Source: an uncultured Opitutia bacterium (GTDB lineage: Bacteria; Verrucomicrobiota; Verrucomicrobiia; Opitutales; UBA953). From it: a stretch of DNA of 11,715 nt. Made by a program: the position numbers and the translations under genes. The number at the start of each line of letters is the position of its first letter. Position 1 is the stretch's first letter. This document shows, piece after piece, positions 1 to 7,367 of this stretch. The DNA lies in the NCBI GenBank assembly GCA_903929325.1, contig CAIYUD010000072.1, positions 1-11,715 on the forward strand, given 5' to 3'. The notes below the pieces were generated by a model. It saw only the letters and a program-made list of their open reading frames with translations, searched no databases and was not told the origin of the DNA.

Positions 1-2206
1 CGCCTCGGCAGCCACACGTGCACGCCGGAGTAACGAACATGCCTCTATTGTCATGTTGGAAAAAGACGGCTTCGTTTCATTTGCCAATTGCGGACTCCCC
101 TACCACCTGGGAGGCGTCATCCAAGATCGCGCTAAGCTCCTCGTAGCTAAACCCGAACTGTTCCAGAAACGCTTCAACATCGATGTGCGCATTCGGCACG
201 AAGCGATCTCGATCAATCGCGAAGCAAAGACAGTTCGTGTACGCGACCATGCCCAAGGTCGAGACTACGACGAACCTTACGACCGTTTAATTCTCGCACC
301 GGGCGCCGCACCATTGATGCCCGACGTACCCGGGATACGTGCCCACGGCGTACATTCCTTACGCAACATCGAGGATATGGATAAAATCTTAGGTGAACTT
401 TCGCAGGCACGTCATGTTGCGGTGGTGGGCGGTGGATTTATTGGTCTCGAGGTTGCTGAACAGCTTCGCGAACGTGGCCTTGCCGTAACCTTGGTTGAAC
501 GTAGCCCGCAGGTGTTGCCACCCCTTGACCCCGAAATGGCTGAACCACTTCGGCGCGAACTATTGCGACATGGCATTACGCTCATTACCGAAAGCGGCTT
601 CACCGCAATTGCTGAGAAAAATGGCAAAGCCACTGGCGTCGTTCTCGCTAACGGAAAAACCATCGACGCTGATATGCTGATCTTGGGATTGGGCGTACGA
701 CCATCGAATCGCCTCGCTGTCGAAGCAGGACTCACCATCGGATCTACGGGTGGCATCTGTACCGATAGCCACATGCGCACCAACGACACATCGATTTACG
801 CTGTCGGTGACGTCGCTGAATACGCACTGGGGACAACCGGTGGACGTGGCCGTATCCCGCTCGCGGGTATCGCCAATCGCACGGGACGTCTTGCCGGCCA
901 ACATGCCGCTACAGGTCAATCCGCAGCCGCACCTTCCGCATGGGGCACTGCCATCATCAAAGTCTTCAGCTTAGCCGCAGGTATCACTGGCGAATCCCTT
1001 AAAGCTGCCCTCGCCCGTGGCATCAAAGCCCGTGCAGTCCACATTACCGCCAACCATCATGCTGGGTATTATCCTGGCGCACACCCGTTAACCTTTAAAC
1101 TCGTCTACGAAGCAGGCTCAGGGCGTATCCTCGGCGCTCAGGCTGTCGGGGTAGCGGGCGTGGATAAGCGCCTGGATATCATCGCATCCCTGCTTCACTT
1201 CCGCGGGACTGTCCATGACCTTGCACAATTCGATTTAGCCTACGCCCCACCCTTTGGTTCAGCCAAAGACCCTGTCCACATGGCCGCCTTTGCTGCCATC
1301 AATGATCTCGAAGGCCTCGCACCCCTCGTACAACCCGACAGCGATTTATCAAACTACCAAGTCGTCGATTTGCGTGAAGACGATGAACGCGCAGAACTAC
1401 CACTCAGCGGTGTTACCGGCGAAAAGCATATTACCCTGAATGCGTTACGTGGGCGTTTAAACGAACTCGATAAATCCAAACCAACCGTCGTTCTGTGTCA
1501 CAGTGGCCTACGCGCCCACGTCGCCACACGATTACTCAAGGAGAACGGCTTTAATGTCTTTAACCTCTCAGGTGCCGCCTACATCCGCGACATGGCACTG
1601 CACCGCCCAAAAACTCCAGCAACACCCCAAGGTGCGAGTTGCGGTCCGACAAAAGCCTGCGGAGCCGCTGGCACCCTAACGGTGGATTCACACGATGAAT
1701 TTCAACCTGCCAATGTATTGGAGGCCGCACGTGGTGGCGCCCTCTTACTCGATGTTCGTTCACCTGCTGAATTTCGTTCCGGACGCGTCCAAGGTGCCGT
1801 CAATCTGCCCCTCGAAAACGTCAACGCAGATAGCGTACGCGCAGAAATGTCCGAACGCGAAAACAGTAGCGTCCTCTTACTGTGCGCTTCGGGTGGACGT
1901 GCCAAGGTAGCCGCCCAAAAATTAAAGTCATCCGGCATACGTACCTTTGTCATCCAAGGCGGCACCCGTGCTTGCCAACAAGCCGGACTCCCCATGGAAG
2001 GCGACGCCCGCTCTGTGATGTCTGTAGAACGACAAGTTCGCATCGCTGCAGGGCTAATGGTCTTCGCAGGCGTTGCCCTGGGCACCTTCTACCACCCTGG
2101 CTTCTACGGATTAAGTGGCTTCATTGGCGCAGGCCTCATGTTTGCCGGCATCACTGACTGGTGCGGGATGGGCTTGCTCCTCGCACGCGCCCCTTGGAAC
2201 CGCTGA
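1..2206 (+). CDS. CoA-disulfide reductase/NADH oxidase-like flavoprotein fused to two rhodanese domains and a YgaP-type membrane anchor (5' end cut by window)
   Basis: The frame is open to the left edge (first full codon at base 2). The codons before the ATG at 53 encode ASAATRARR, which matches the conserved stretch after the FAD GxGxxG motif, so the true start lies outside the window. 734 residues are visible. The order is: redox motif SFANCGLPY with the active cysteine at 89-91; NAD-binding VVGGGFIGLEVAEQL near 420-465; second FAD motif YAVGDVAE near 795-825; reductase dimerisation domain; rhodanese 1 (about 1360-1595, loop CHSGLR, Cys at 1496-1498); a linker with two cysteines; rhodanese 2 (about 1735-1995, loop CASGGR, Cys at 1883-1885); then a C-terminal DUF2892/YgaP-like hydrophobic hairpin ending near the PWN motif. 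The family reduces CoA disulfide or CoA persulfide/polysulfide with NAD(P)H, and rhodaneses carry sulfane sulfur. The protein is inferred to be a membrane-attached persulfide reductase. The precise substrate is not decided by sequence. Confidence 0.9.
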   Translation, partial: ASAATRARRSNEHASIVMLEKDGFVSFANCGLPYHLGGVIQDRAKLLVAKPELFQKRFNIDVRIRHEAISINREAKTVRVRDHAQGRDYDEPYDRLILAPGAAPLMPDVPGIRAHGVHSLRNIEDMDKILGELSQARHVAVVGGGFIGLEVAEQLRERGLAVTLVERSPQVLPPLDPEMAEPLRRELLRHGITLITESGFTAIAEKNGKATGVVLANGKTIDADMLILGLGVRPSNRLAVEAGLTIGSTGGICTDSHMRTNDTSIYAVGDVAEYALGTTGGRGRIPLAGIANRTGRLAGQHAATGQSAAAPSAWGTAIIKVFSLAAGITGESLKAALARGIKARAVHITANHHAGYYPGAHPLTFKLVYEAGSGRILGAQAVGVAGVDKRLDIIASLLHFRGTVHDLAQFDLAYAPPFGSAKDPVHMAAFAAINDLEGLAPLVQPDSDLSNYQVVDLREDDERAELPLSGVTGEKHITLNALRGRLNELDKSKPTVVLCHSGLRAHVATRLLKENGFNVFNLSGAAYIRDMALHRPKTPATPQGASCGPTKACGAAGTLTVDSHDEFQPANVLEAARGGALLLDVRSPAEFRSGRVQGAVNLPLENVNADSVRAEMSERENSSVLLLCASGGRAKVAAQKLKSSGIRTFVIQGGTRACQQAGLPMEGDARSVMSVERQVRIAAGLMVFAGVALGTFYHPGFYGLSGFIGAGLMFAGITDWCGMGLLLARAPWNR

Positions 2207-2221
2207 GCAAACCCCTATAAC

Positions 2222-2257
2222 AAAAAAGGCCAGCGGATCACTCCGCTGGCCTTTTTT
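2222..2257. terminator. Bidirectional rho-independent terminator
   Basis: A perfect 9-bp GC-rich stem (GGCCAGCGG at 2228-2236 with CCGCTGGCC at 2243-2251) encloses a 6-base loop. It is preceded by six A (2222-2227) and followed by six T (2252-2257), so it can stop transcription in both directions. It lies between the stop of the + strand flavoprotein gene and the stop of the minus-strand DoxX-family gene, where a shared terminator is expected. Confidence 0.93.
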
Positions 2258-2269
2258 CATGTCGGTAGC

Positions 2270-2767
2270 TTAGCCGCAACCGCAACCGCCAGACTTCTTG
2301 TCGGACGATTCGACTGAGCAGCAGGACGAGCTCGACTCTTTCGAGCAGCAAGAACCGCAACCGGAACCTTCTTTATTGCAGCAACCACAACCGGAGAGAC
2401 AGCAAAGCAGATTGTGTGACTTCGTGAGGAAGAGTAATGCTACGATTGCGAAAGCGACAACAGGATCGAGCAGGCTAGCCCAACCGAAGAAGGCTACGTG
2501 GAACGCAGCAATGTTGAATGTGACCGCGCCGATAAGCACGATACCGAGACGACGGGTGCAAGAAACGAGCAGCGCGAGACCACCGAGAACTTCGATGACC
2601 TTGACGGCCGCTAGGTAGCCAGAACCATACATCGAGCCAATGAAGGCAGATGCAGGGGTGCCTTCAGCAGGTGAAGGTACGGCGATGAAGTGGAACCAGA
2701 AGTTCAGTCCGAAGACGACGAACATCAGGCCGAGTAACGAGGCAACGATTTTGGAGGCGAGTTTCAT
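2270..2767 (-). CDS. DoxX-family membrane protein with a cysteine-rich C-terminal tail
   Basis: The 165-residue protein has four predicted membrane segments (about residues 6-29, 50-70, 72-93 and 98-115) in the arrangement of DoxX/DoxD-like small integral membrane proteins. These include subunits of quinone-linked oxidoreductases and many proteins of unknown role. The last 44 residues are unusual: 12 are cysteines (122, 123, 127, 129, 130, 137, 140, 141, 149, 150, 162, 164), set among Gly, Ser and Lys. Such a tail could bind metal or hold reactive thiols, which is inference. The ATG is preceded by AAAGG about 9 bases upstream. The gene lies 83 bases downstream of proC on the same strand with no terminator visible between, so read-through is possible. 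Its 3' side shares the bidirectional terminator with the convergent persulfide-reductase-like gene. The function is not known. Confidence 0.82.
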   Translation of the reverse strand: MKLASKIVASLLGLMFVVFGLNFWFHFIAVPSPAEGTPASAFIGSMYGSGYLAAVKVIEVLGGLALLVSCTRRLGIVLIGAVTFNIAAFHVAFFGWASLLDPVVAFAIVALLFLTKSHNLLCCLSGCGCCNKEGSGCGSCCSKESSSSCCSVESSDKKSGGCGCG

Positions 2768-2850
2768 AACAGAGAGCCTTTATGGCGTGGTTTCTGAATG
2801 AAGCGAGGGCAAATCTAGTGCCGTCTGCACGACTCCAAACACCCAAAACC

Positions 2851-3651
2851 TTATCGACTCAACTCACGCGACCGGTCGCGAGCGGCTATCAACGCCGCGG
2901 CAATCGCATCACGCAGGTTAGCTTTATCGAGTGCGTCTAATCCAGCGCGCGTTGTGCCATTTGGCGACGTCACTTGATCGCGTAAACTTTCAGGCTTCTC
3001 ACCGGTACTCTCAACAAGTGCTAAAGAGCCTTTAAAGGTTTCGCGAACAAGCCGACGGACGACGTTAGGCGACAAACCTAGGTTGCGCGCTGCAGCTTCA
3101 TAGGCTGCCAAGAACTCAAAAAAGAAACCAGGGCCGCTGCCACTGATGGCCGTCACCGCATCTAGCTGTTCTTCTGGCAGCTCCAAGGATTCACCAAGGC
3201 CATCCAACAAGGCACTCAATAGGTCGTTGTCTTTAAGCGCTAATGCCGACGACGCCGACCAAACCGTCACACCTTTTCCAATCGCTCCAGGTGTATTGGG
3301 TACCGTGCGCACAATCGCGCGGGCTTGCGGGAAAAATGTGGCGAGTTTTTCGAGTCGTATTCCCGCCAGCACCGAGATGACGAGTTTGCCCGAAGATTTA
3401 ATACCATACTCACGATCAAGAATCGCAAACTGCTGAGGCTTGCAGGCGACAATCACCGCGTCGGCATCCATTAAGACATCGACGGCTGAACTGGCTAAAC
3501 GAATGCCGGTTTGCTGTGAGAGGAGCAACGAACTCGTCCCTGCTCCGCCGATACAGGCAATCTGGCGTGGTGTATAGGCGTTCGAACGTAAAAGGCCCGC
3601 GACCATCGCTGATGCCATCCGACCCGACCCAATGAATGCAATATTACCCAT
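2851..3651 (-). CDS. proC: Pyrroline-5-carboxylate reductase
   Basis: The 266-residue protein catalyses the last step of proline synthesis, the NAD(P)H-dependent reduction of 1-pyrroline-5-carboxylate to L-proline in the cytoplasm. Its length is close to that of E. coli ProC (269). The Rossmann motif IGSGRMASAM is at residues 7-16, the nucleotide-site segment CKPQQ at 70-74, VPNTP at 117-121, the dimer-domain segment ISGSGPGFFFEF at 169-180, and the family signature DQVTSPNGTTRAGLDAL at 225-241. In the signature, Asn replaces the second Gly of the usual SPGGTT. The start is 3 bases after the hemL stop and has no clear ribosome binding site of its own, so translational coupling to hemL is likely. 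No terminator follows it before the DoxX-family gene. Confidence 0.96.
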   Translation of the reverse strand: MGNIAFIGSGRMASAMVAGLLRSNAYTPRQIACIGGAGTSSLLLSQQTGIRLASSAVDVLMDADAVIVACKPQQFAILDREYGIKSSGKLVISVLAGIRLEKLATFFPQARAIVRTVPNTPGAIGKGVTVWSASSALALKDNDLLSALLDGLGESLELPEEQLDAVTAISGSGPGFFFEFLAAYEAAARNLGLSPNVVRRLVRETFKGSLALVESTGEKPESLRDQVTSPNGTTRAGLDALDKANLRDAIAAALIAARDRSRELSR

Positions 3652-3654
3652 GGA

Positions 3655-4932
3655 TTAGAGGGACTGGATGGCTGCATCGAGAACGGTGCACGCCTGATCG
3701 ATATCGGCACCCTCATGTGACGTCGAAATGAAAGCTGTCTCGTAAGGCGACGGCGCTAAATAGACACCATGGTCGAGTGCATAGCGGAATACCTTACGGT
3801 ACAGATCGCCATTCGAGGCAATCGCTTGGTCGTAATTACGAACCAGCGATGGATTAAAGAATAGCGCGAACATCGAACCCACTTGCGGCACTTGCAGTGG
3901 AATGCCTTTACGCTTCGCCGCACTCAATAATGTGTCGCGCACACGACGTCCAAGTACATCGAGACGCGCATAAGGATTCTCATCGCGCAACTTACGAACG
4001 GCAGCAAGACCTGCGGCCATTGCCAGCGGATTGCCACTCAAGGTGCCCGCCTGATAGACCGGACCGAGCGGTGCGAGTTTGTCCATGATCTCAGCTTTAC
4101 CGCCAAAGGCGCCAACGGGAAGTCCGCCGCCAATAATTTTTCCAAGGCAAACAAGGTCAGGGACCACATCGTGCAGTCCTTGGGTGCCGGCCAATGAAAG
4201 TCGGAAGCCTGTCATCACTTCGTCGAAGATGAGTACGGCACCTTCACGCGTACACAGCGCACGCACGCACGCCAGGAATCCAGGGTCTGGCAAGATGAGG
4301 CCAACATTGGCTGGGAAAGGCTCAAGGATAACGCCTGCAATGGCGCCAGCGTTAGCCTTAAAGGCCTGCTCGAGCGCAGGCAGGTTGTTATACTCAACGA
4401 CCACCGTGTCGGCAGCCGTACCTGGGGTGACACCCGCGGAATCCGGATTGCCTTGGGTGAGAGCACCCGAACCCGCTTTCACGAGGAGCGAGTCGACGTG
4501 ACCATGGTAGCAACCGGAGAACTTAATAATTTTGGGGCGACCCGTGTAACCGCGTGCAAGACGAATGGCCGACATGGTCGCCTCGGTGCCGCTATTGGTC
4601 ATGCGCACTTTTTTAACCGCAGGGACACAGGCGAGGATCAGTTCCGCCATTTCAACTTCGAGGGGGTTCGGCGTGCCAAAACTAGTACCGCATTCAAGTG
4701 CAGCTGCGATGGCCTTACGAATGGACGGCTCATTGTGACCGTGAATCGCAGGACCCCAGGTCAGAACGAAATCAATCAGCTCTTTACCGTCGGCCGTGGT
4801 TAACCGAGCACCGTTGGCCTTGACTGTAAAGAATGGCGTACCGCCGACCGAACGGAATGCCCGCACAGGTGAATTAACCCCACCCGGAATCATCCGCAGA
4901 GCTTTAGCAAAGAGGTCTTCAGACACAGACAT
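3655..4932 (-). CDS. hemL: Glutamate-1-semialdehyde 2,1-aminomutase
   Basis: This PLP enzyme moves the amino group of glutamate-1-semialdehyde to form 5-aminolevulinate, the C5-pathway precursor of heme. From the ATG at 4932 the protein is 425 residues (E. coli 426). Its N-terminus MSVSEDLF... IPGGVNSPVRAF lines up residue for residue with E. coli HemL, so I prefer this start to the GTG two codons upstream at 4938. Visible motifs are NSGTEATMSAIRLARG, the PLP-site segment KFSGCYHGHVD, the FDEVMTGFR segment, and the Schiff-base lysine in LGKIIGGGLPVGAFGG (Lys265 counted from the ATG). The next gene, proC, begins 3 bases after the stop. Upstream, 57 bases separate this ATG from the end of the GT9-like gene, with no terminator seen. 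Confidence 0.97.
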   Translation of the reverse strand: MSVSEDLFAKALRMIPGGVNSPVRAFRSVGGTPFFTVKANGARLTTADGKELIDFVLTWGPAIHGHNEPSIRKAIAAALECGTSFGTPNPLEVEMAELILACVPAVKKVRMTNSGTEATMSAIRLARGYTGRPKIIKFSGCYHGHVDSLLVKAGSGALTQGNPDSAGVTPGTAADTVVVEYNNLPALEQAFKANAGAIAGVILEPFPANVGLILPDPGFLACVRALCTREGAVLIFDEVMTGFRLSLAGTQGLHDVVPDLVCLGKIIGGGLPVGAFGGKAEIMDKLAPLGPVYQAGTLSGNPLAMAAGLAAVRKLRDENPYARLDVLGRRVRDTLLSAAKRKGIPLQVPQVGSMFALFFNPSLVRNYDQAIASNGDLYRKVFRYALDHGVYLAPSPYETAFISTSHEGADIDQACTVLDAAIQSL

Positions 4933-4937
4933 ACCCA

Positions 4938-4961
4938 CTCGTAAGGCAACCTACTCACGAG
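4938..4961 (-). promoter_or_regulatory. Hairpin presenting the hemL Shine-Dalgarno sequence
   Basis: In the hemL mRNA, CTCGTGAG and CTTACGAG can pair into an 8-bp stem containing one G-U pair. The 8-base loop TAGGTTGC carries part of the best Shine-Dalgarno match (AGTAGGT, one mismatch from AGGAGGT). The stem ends at the GTG, six bases before the preferred ATG. Looping would bring this distant ribosome binding site closer to the ATG. Whether it regulates heme synthesis or is chance cannot be told from sequence. Confidence 0.35.
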
Positions 4962-4989
4962 AGGCAAACGTGAAGCAATCCTTGCCGAT

Positions 4990-6228
4990 TTAACGGATAG
5001 GACGTTGACGAACGCGCAATTGAGCAAGGATAGGCGTTAATTCCGCAAGTACATCGTCCCATTCGCGTGGCTTCTTTTGATGTATCAACTGCACGGAATG
5101 GTAAAAACGTGACGATTTTCCCTCCATCGGCCAAGCCCAGTAAGCTGGAACCGACAAAAGCGCGATTGTTGGAACACCAAAGGCACCTGCAATATGCAGC
5201 ACAGAATTATCAATCGTGATAACGAGGTCCATAGCCGCAAGCGCCCTGGCAATATCCTCGGCCGTACCCGAAGGATGAATCGTATCAAAATGGATACGAT
5301 CCCCTAAAATACCCTTAAGCAAAGTGATTGATTCAGTCTTAACCGCATGCTGTGCCGAATGGTAGTCACAATCAAATTTCGCAAATAACTTTGCTAGTTT
5401 TTCTATGGGAAGATTACGGTAAAAGCCTTGTTTCAGATTTGTCGTTTTCCATGAAAAGGCGACTTGTGGGCGATGGCTGCTGGCAAGCTGATTTGGCGAA
5501 CCAGCGAGCTTAAGGGTTTCTTTCTGCAACTCTGCAAAGTCGCTTTCAGACTGAATAACGTACATTAAAACGTCACGGGCTAACAAATAGTTGTCACATC
5601 GCTGACGGAACTCCGCCAAATTCTTTCCCTTGGCATAGACTTCATCCAAAGGGAAGTTTGTGCGCACAACTTCAAGCAAACGTGGGTCAGCAACGAGTAT
5701 TAACTTTACTTGAAATTGTCGCTTAAAACGCAGCAATAGCAATGTAGCGAGGGTTTCACCCCCCAGGGAACTTGCACAGTCATACCAAATGAAAATGGGC
5801 TTGGGACTCGTGACGGTAGGCGTCCAAGGGCGGAACCCTAAGCAGCGGATGAGTTCATCCGGTTTATTCGCGTTCTCTATATAAACAGTAGCTGCATTCG
5901 GCTGGTCGTACTCGAGCCCCTTGGGATCAAATAGTCCGCCTGGGTAACGCGGCCAGCCCTTTGCAAAGCCGTCAGACTTATAGCGGATCCAGCTCGATAA
6001 ATAAACTGCATCTTCTAGGTACCTTGGGCCACGCACTGATTCTGCGTAACGGAGGGCTGCTGGATAACAGCCGTTTTCAAAAAATATTTCGGCGACAACG
6101 AGCGTTAACTTATCTGCGAATTCTGAAAAAGGGATTCGTAAGATGCAAATGAGGACTCTGCAGCAAAAAGCAAAATTACTCTCGCCGATGATTCTCTCAA
6201 TCCCTGAAAAAAAATCGCGGGTGTGCAT
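4990..6228 (-). CDS. TPR/heptosyltransferase-like (GT9-type) glycosyltransferase
   Basis: From the ATG at 6228 the protein has 412 residues. The N-terminal part is helical and ends in a segment (about residues 84-100, with GWPRY) resembling the GWxxYEwR border of TPR-linked glycosyltransferases. The middle has a GT-B-like segment (GGETLATLLLLRF, then LILVADPRLLEVV, about 156-187). The C-terminal half carries the heptosyltransferase-type signature ITIDNSVLHIAGAFG (337-351), followed by the tryptophan-rich AYWAWPMEG and a terminal ..REWDDVLAEL.. helix. A longer form from GTG at 6255 is possible. AAGGAG lies about 10 bases before the ATG at 6228 and is inside that longer form, which favours the ATG. 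The likely role is transfer of a sugar from a nucleotide donor in surface-glycan synthesis; donor and acceptor are unknown. It lies upstream of hemL on the same strand and looks more AT-rich than hemL and proC. Confidence 0.75.
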   Translation of the reverse strand: MHTRDFFSGIERIIGESNFAFCCRVLICILRIPFSEFADKLTLVVAEIFFENGCYPAALRYAESVRGPRYLEDAVYLSSWIRYKSDGFAKGWPRYPGGLFDPKGLEYDQPNAATVYIENANKPDELIRCLGFRPWTPTVTSPKPIFIWYDCASSLGGETLATLLLLRFKRQFQVKLILVADPRLLEVVRTNFPLDEVYAKGKNLAEFRQRCDNYLLARDVLMYVIQSESDFAELQKETLKLAGSPNQLASSHRPQVAFSWKTTNLKQGFYRNLPIEKLAKLFAKFDCDYHSAQHAVKTESITLLKGILGDRIHFDTIHPSGTAEDIARALAAMDLVITIDNSVLHIAGAFGVPTIALLSVPAYWAWPMEGKSSRFYHSVQLIHQKKPREWDDVLAELTPILAQLRVRQRPIR

Positions 6229-6270
6229 TTCGTTATCTCTCCTTACGATGCTCACGTCTCAGGAATCTAT

Positions 6271-6278
6271 CTTATAAA
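6271..6278. promoter_or_regulatory. Candidate -10 element(s) of a divergent promoter region
   Basis: The short AT-rich, near-palindromic stretch CTTATAAA offers TATAAG on the minus strand and TATAAA on the + strand. On the minus strand it would give a leader of about 35 bases before the glycosyltransferase ATG at 6228, which is reasonable. On the + strand the transcript would begin almost at the Shine-Dalgarno of the small leader ORF, which is marginal. I found no convincing -35 box at the right distance for either direction. Confidence 0.25.
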
Positions 6279-6295
6279 TTTGCAGAGGAGCAACC

Positions 6296-6337
6296 ATGAT
6301 TTACAGGGCCCTTCCCCATGTAAATCGAGAGAACTAA
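6296..6337 (+). CDS. Possible 13-codon leader peptide upstream of the GT2 gene
   Basis: A small frame MIYRALPHVNREN begins at an ATG with the strongest Shine-Dalgarno in this region, AGAGGAG at 6284-6290 with a 5-base spacer, and stops with TAA at 6335-6337. It ends 38 bases before the GT2 ATG, which has no clear ribosome binding site of its own. The short frame overlaps an 11-bp hairpin. It shows no run of one amino acid such as attenuation leaders have. It could be a translated leader or a chance ORF. Confidence 0.3.
   Translation: MIYRALPHVNREN
6298..6326. repeat. Imperfect inverted repeat/hairpin in the divergent intergenic region
   Basis: GATTTACAGGG (6298-6308) pairs with CCCATGTAAATC (6315-6326) to give an 11-bp stem with one bulged A at 6318 and a six-base loop. 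No T-run follows on either side, so it is not a normal terminator. Its place between divergent genes, over the start of the small leader ORF, fits either a regulator operator with ATTTAC/GTAAAT half-sites or an RNA structure affecting translation. Confidence 0.5.
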
Positions 6338-6375
6338 TCCTTGCCCTCCAATCTTTCCTCCTGTGAATTAGCAAC

Positions 6376-7365
6376 ATGGCAAATCAACCTCGCCTCTTGG
6401 CTATTGGCATTGCCACACGTCAACGACGTGAGATGGTCTCCCATTTACTCTCAGCACTCCTCAAGCTCGAGCGGCCGAGTCATATCCAGTTACGATTTAT
6501 CCTCGTCGAAAATGAAGCGGAATTGCACCTAACTGATAGCGTCAGTGACTTCCAAAAACAGTTAAGGGAAAATGACAAAGTCATCCATGCTCTCGAGAGC
6601 AGAATGGGTATACCCTTTGCTCGTAACCGCATATTAAAACTAGCCCATGAACACGAATGTGAATTACTAGCATTCCTCGATGATGACGTTATTCCTAAAA
6701 CGAATTGGCTCATGGAGATGGTGAATGAACTCCAGCATCAACAACTCGATTTAGTCGGCGGCCCTGTTCACCTAGCACCCCTTAACATCAAAGAAACAAA
6801 CTGGGAAAATCGTCTCGTCTGGCGGGGCCTCAACTATCGATTCCGTCGCATTGAATTTGTCGCCAAACTTTATCACCAAAAAGGCAAAGCTGACCAAGTC
6901 ACCGTGATCACATCCAGTTGGTTAGCCGGTTTGCGATTCCTGAAAGAGCATAACCTACAATTCGATGAATCTATGGGCTTATCGGGTGGAACCGATTCGC
7001 GCTTTTATCGCGAACTGAAAGCTGCCGGCGGCAAAACAGGTTGGGCACCAGGTGCCATTGTCAGCGAAACATGGCCATTGTCGCGACTGACATTGGCTTA
7101 CCAGTACTCACGCGGACGCGACCAAGCAATCGCCCACTTTTACAACATTTACCCGCGCATTCAGCTCTTAACGTTATTAAGTTCACTCGCATTTATAGTA
7201 TCTAAACTCATGACCGCATTGCTTTTAATACCAATCGGTTGCTTCGGTATCGGCTCAGCTGCCACAGGTGCTATGCGATCACTCGGGATGGGTGTCGGTA
7301 GATTCCGTGCACTCGCTGGACACAAATCTTCTCACTACCAAACGGTATCACCCAAACAGCCTTAA
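6376..7365 (+). CDS. Family 2 glycosyltransferase (GT-A fold) with C-terminal membrane segment
   Basis: The 329-residue protein opens with LLAIGIATRQRREMVSHLLSAL, the first strand and helix of the GT-A nucleotide-sugar domain. RMGIPFARNRIL follows at about 77-87, then the metal-binding acidic motif FLDDD (100-104), the core segment VGGPV (127-131) and the acceptor-side acidic motif SGGTDSRF (203-210). A hydrophobic segment at about 262-294 should anchor the C-terminus to the inner membrane. The arrangement resembles ExoM-like exopolysaccharide transferases that add one sugar to a lipid-linked glycan. The sugar cannot be predicted. An in-frame stop at 6364-6366 excludes a longer form. No clear Shine-Dalgarno precedes the ATG. 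The downstream sulfotransferase-like gene begins 2 bases after the stop. Confidence 0.88.
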   Translation: MANQPRLLAIGIATRQRREMVSHLLSALLKLERPSHIQLRFILVENEAELHLTDSVSDFQKQLRENDKVIHALESRMGIPFARNRILKLAHEHECELLAFLDDDVIPKTNWLMEMVNELQHQQLDLVGGPVHLAPLNIKETNWENRLVWRGLNYRFRRIEFVAKLYHQKGKADQVTVITSSWLAGLRFLKEHNLQFDESMGLSGGTDSRFYRELKAAGGKTGWAPGAIVSETWPLSRLTLAYQYSRGRDQAIAHFYNIYPRIQLLTLLSSLAFIVSKLMTALLLIPIGCFGIGSAATGAMRSLGMGVGRFRALAGHKSSHYQTVSPKQP

Positions 7366-7367
7366 AA

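Noticed and set aside
412..789. 125-codon minus-strand frame inside the flavoprotein gene
   Set aside because: Antisense to the conserved NAD- and FAD-binding region, with Arg/Ser/Pro-rich shadow composition and no ribosome binding site.
2298..2618. 106-codon + strand frame rich in Glu/Gln/Pro
   Set aside because: It is the antisense of the Cys-rich tail and membrane core of the DoxX-family gene and lies directly after a terminator; it has no motif.
2768..2850. Possible promoter (TTGGAG ... TAGATT) upstream of the DoxX-family gene
   Set aside because: The spacing between the two boxes is only about 15 bases and both match poorly, so I do not call it.
2867..2880. Perfect 14-bp palindrome CGCGACCGGTCGCG near the 3' end of proC
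   Set aside because: It is inside Arg/Asp/Ser codons of the proC C-terminus, has no T-run or partner copy in the window, and is explained by coding sequence.
4079..4803. Long open frames of 140 and 116 codons on the + strand inside hemL
   Set aside because: They lie wholly antisense to a clear hemL, have low-complexity Pro/Thr/Ser/Arg composition and show no domain; they result from codon bias.
6341..6532. 63-codon frame overlapping the GT2 start
   Set aside because: It starts at TTG, overlaps the conserved GT2 N-terminus in another frame and has no Shine-Dalgarno.
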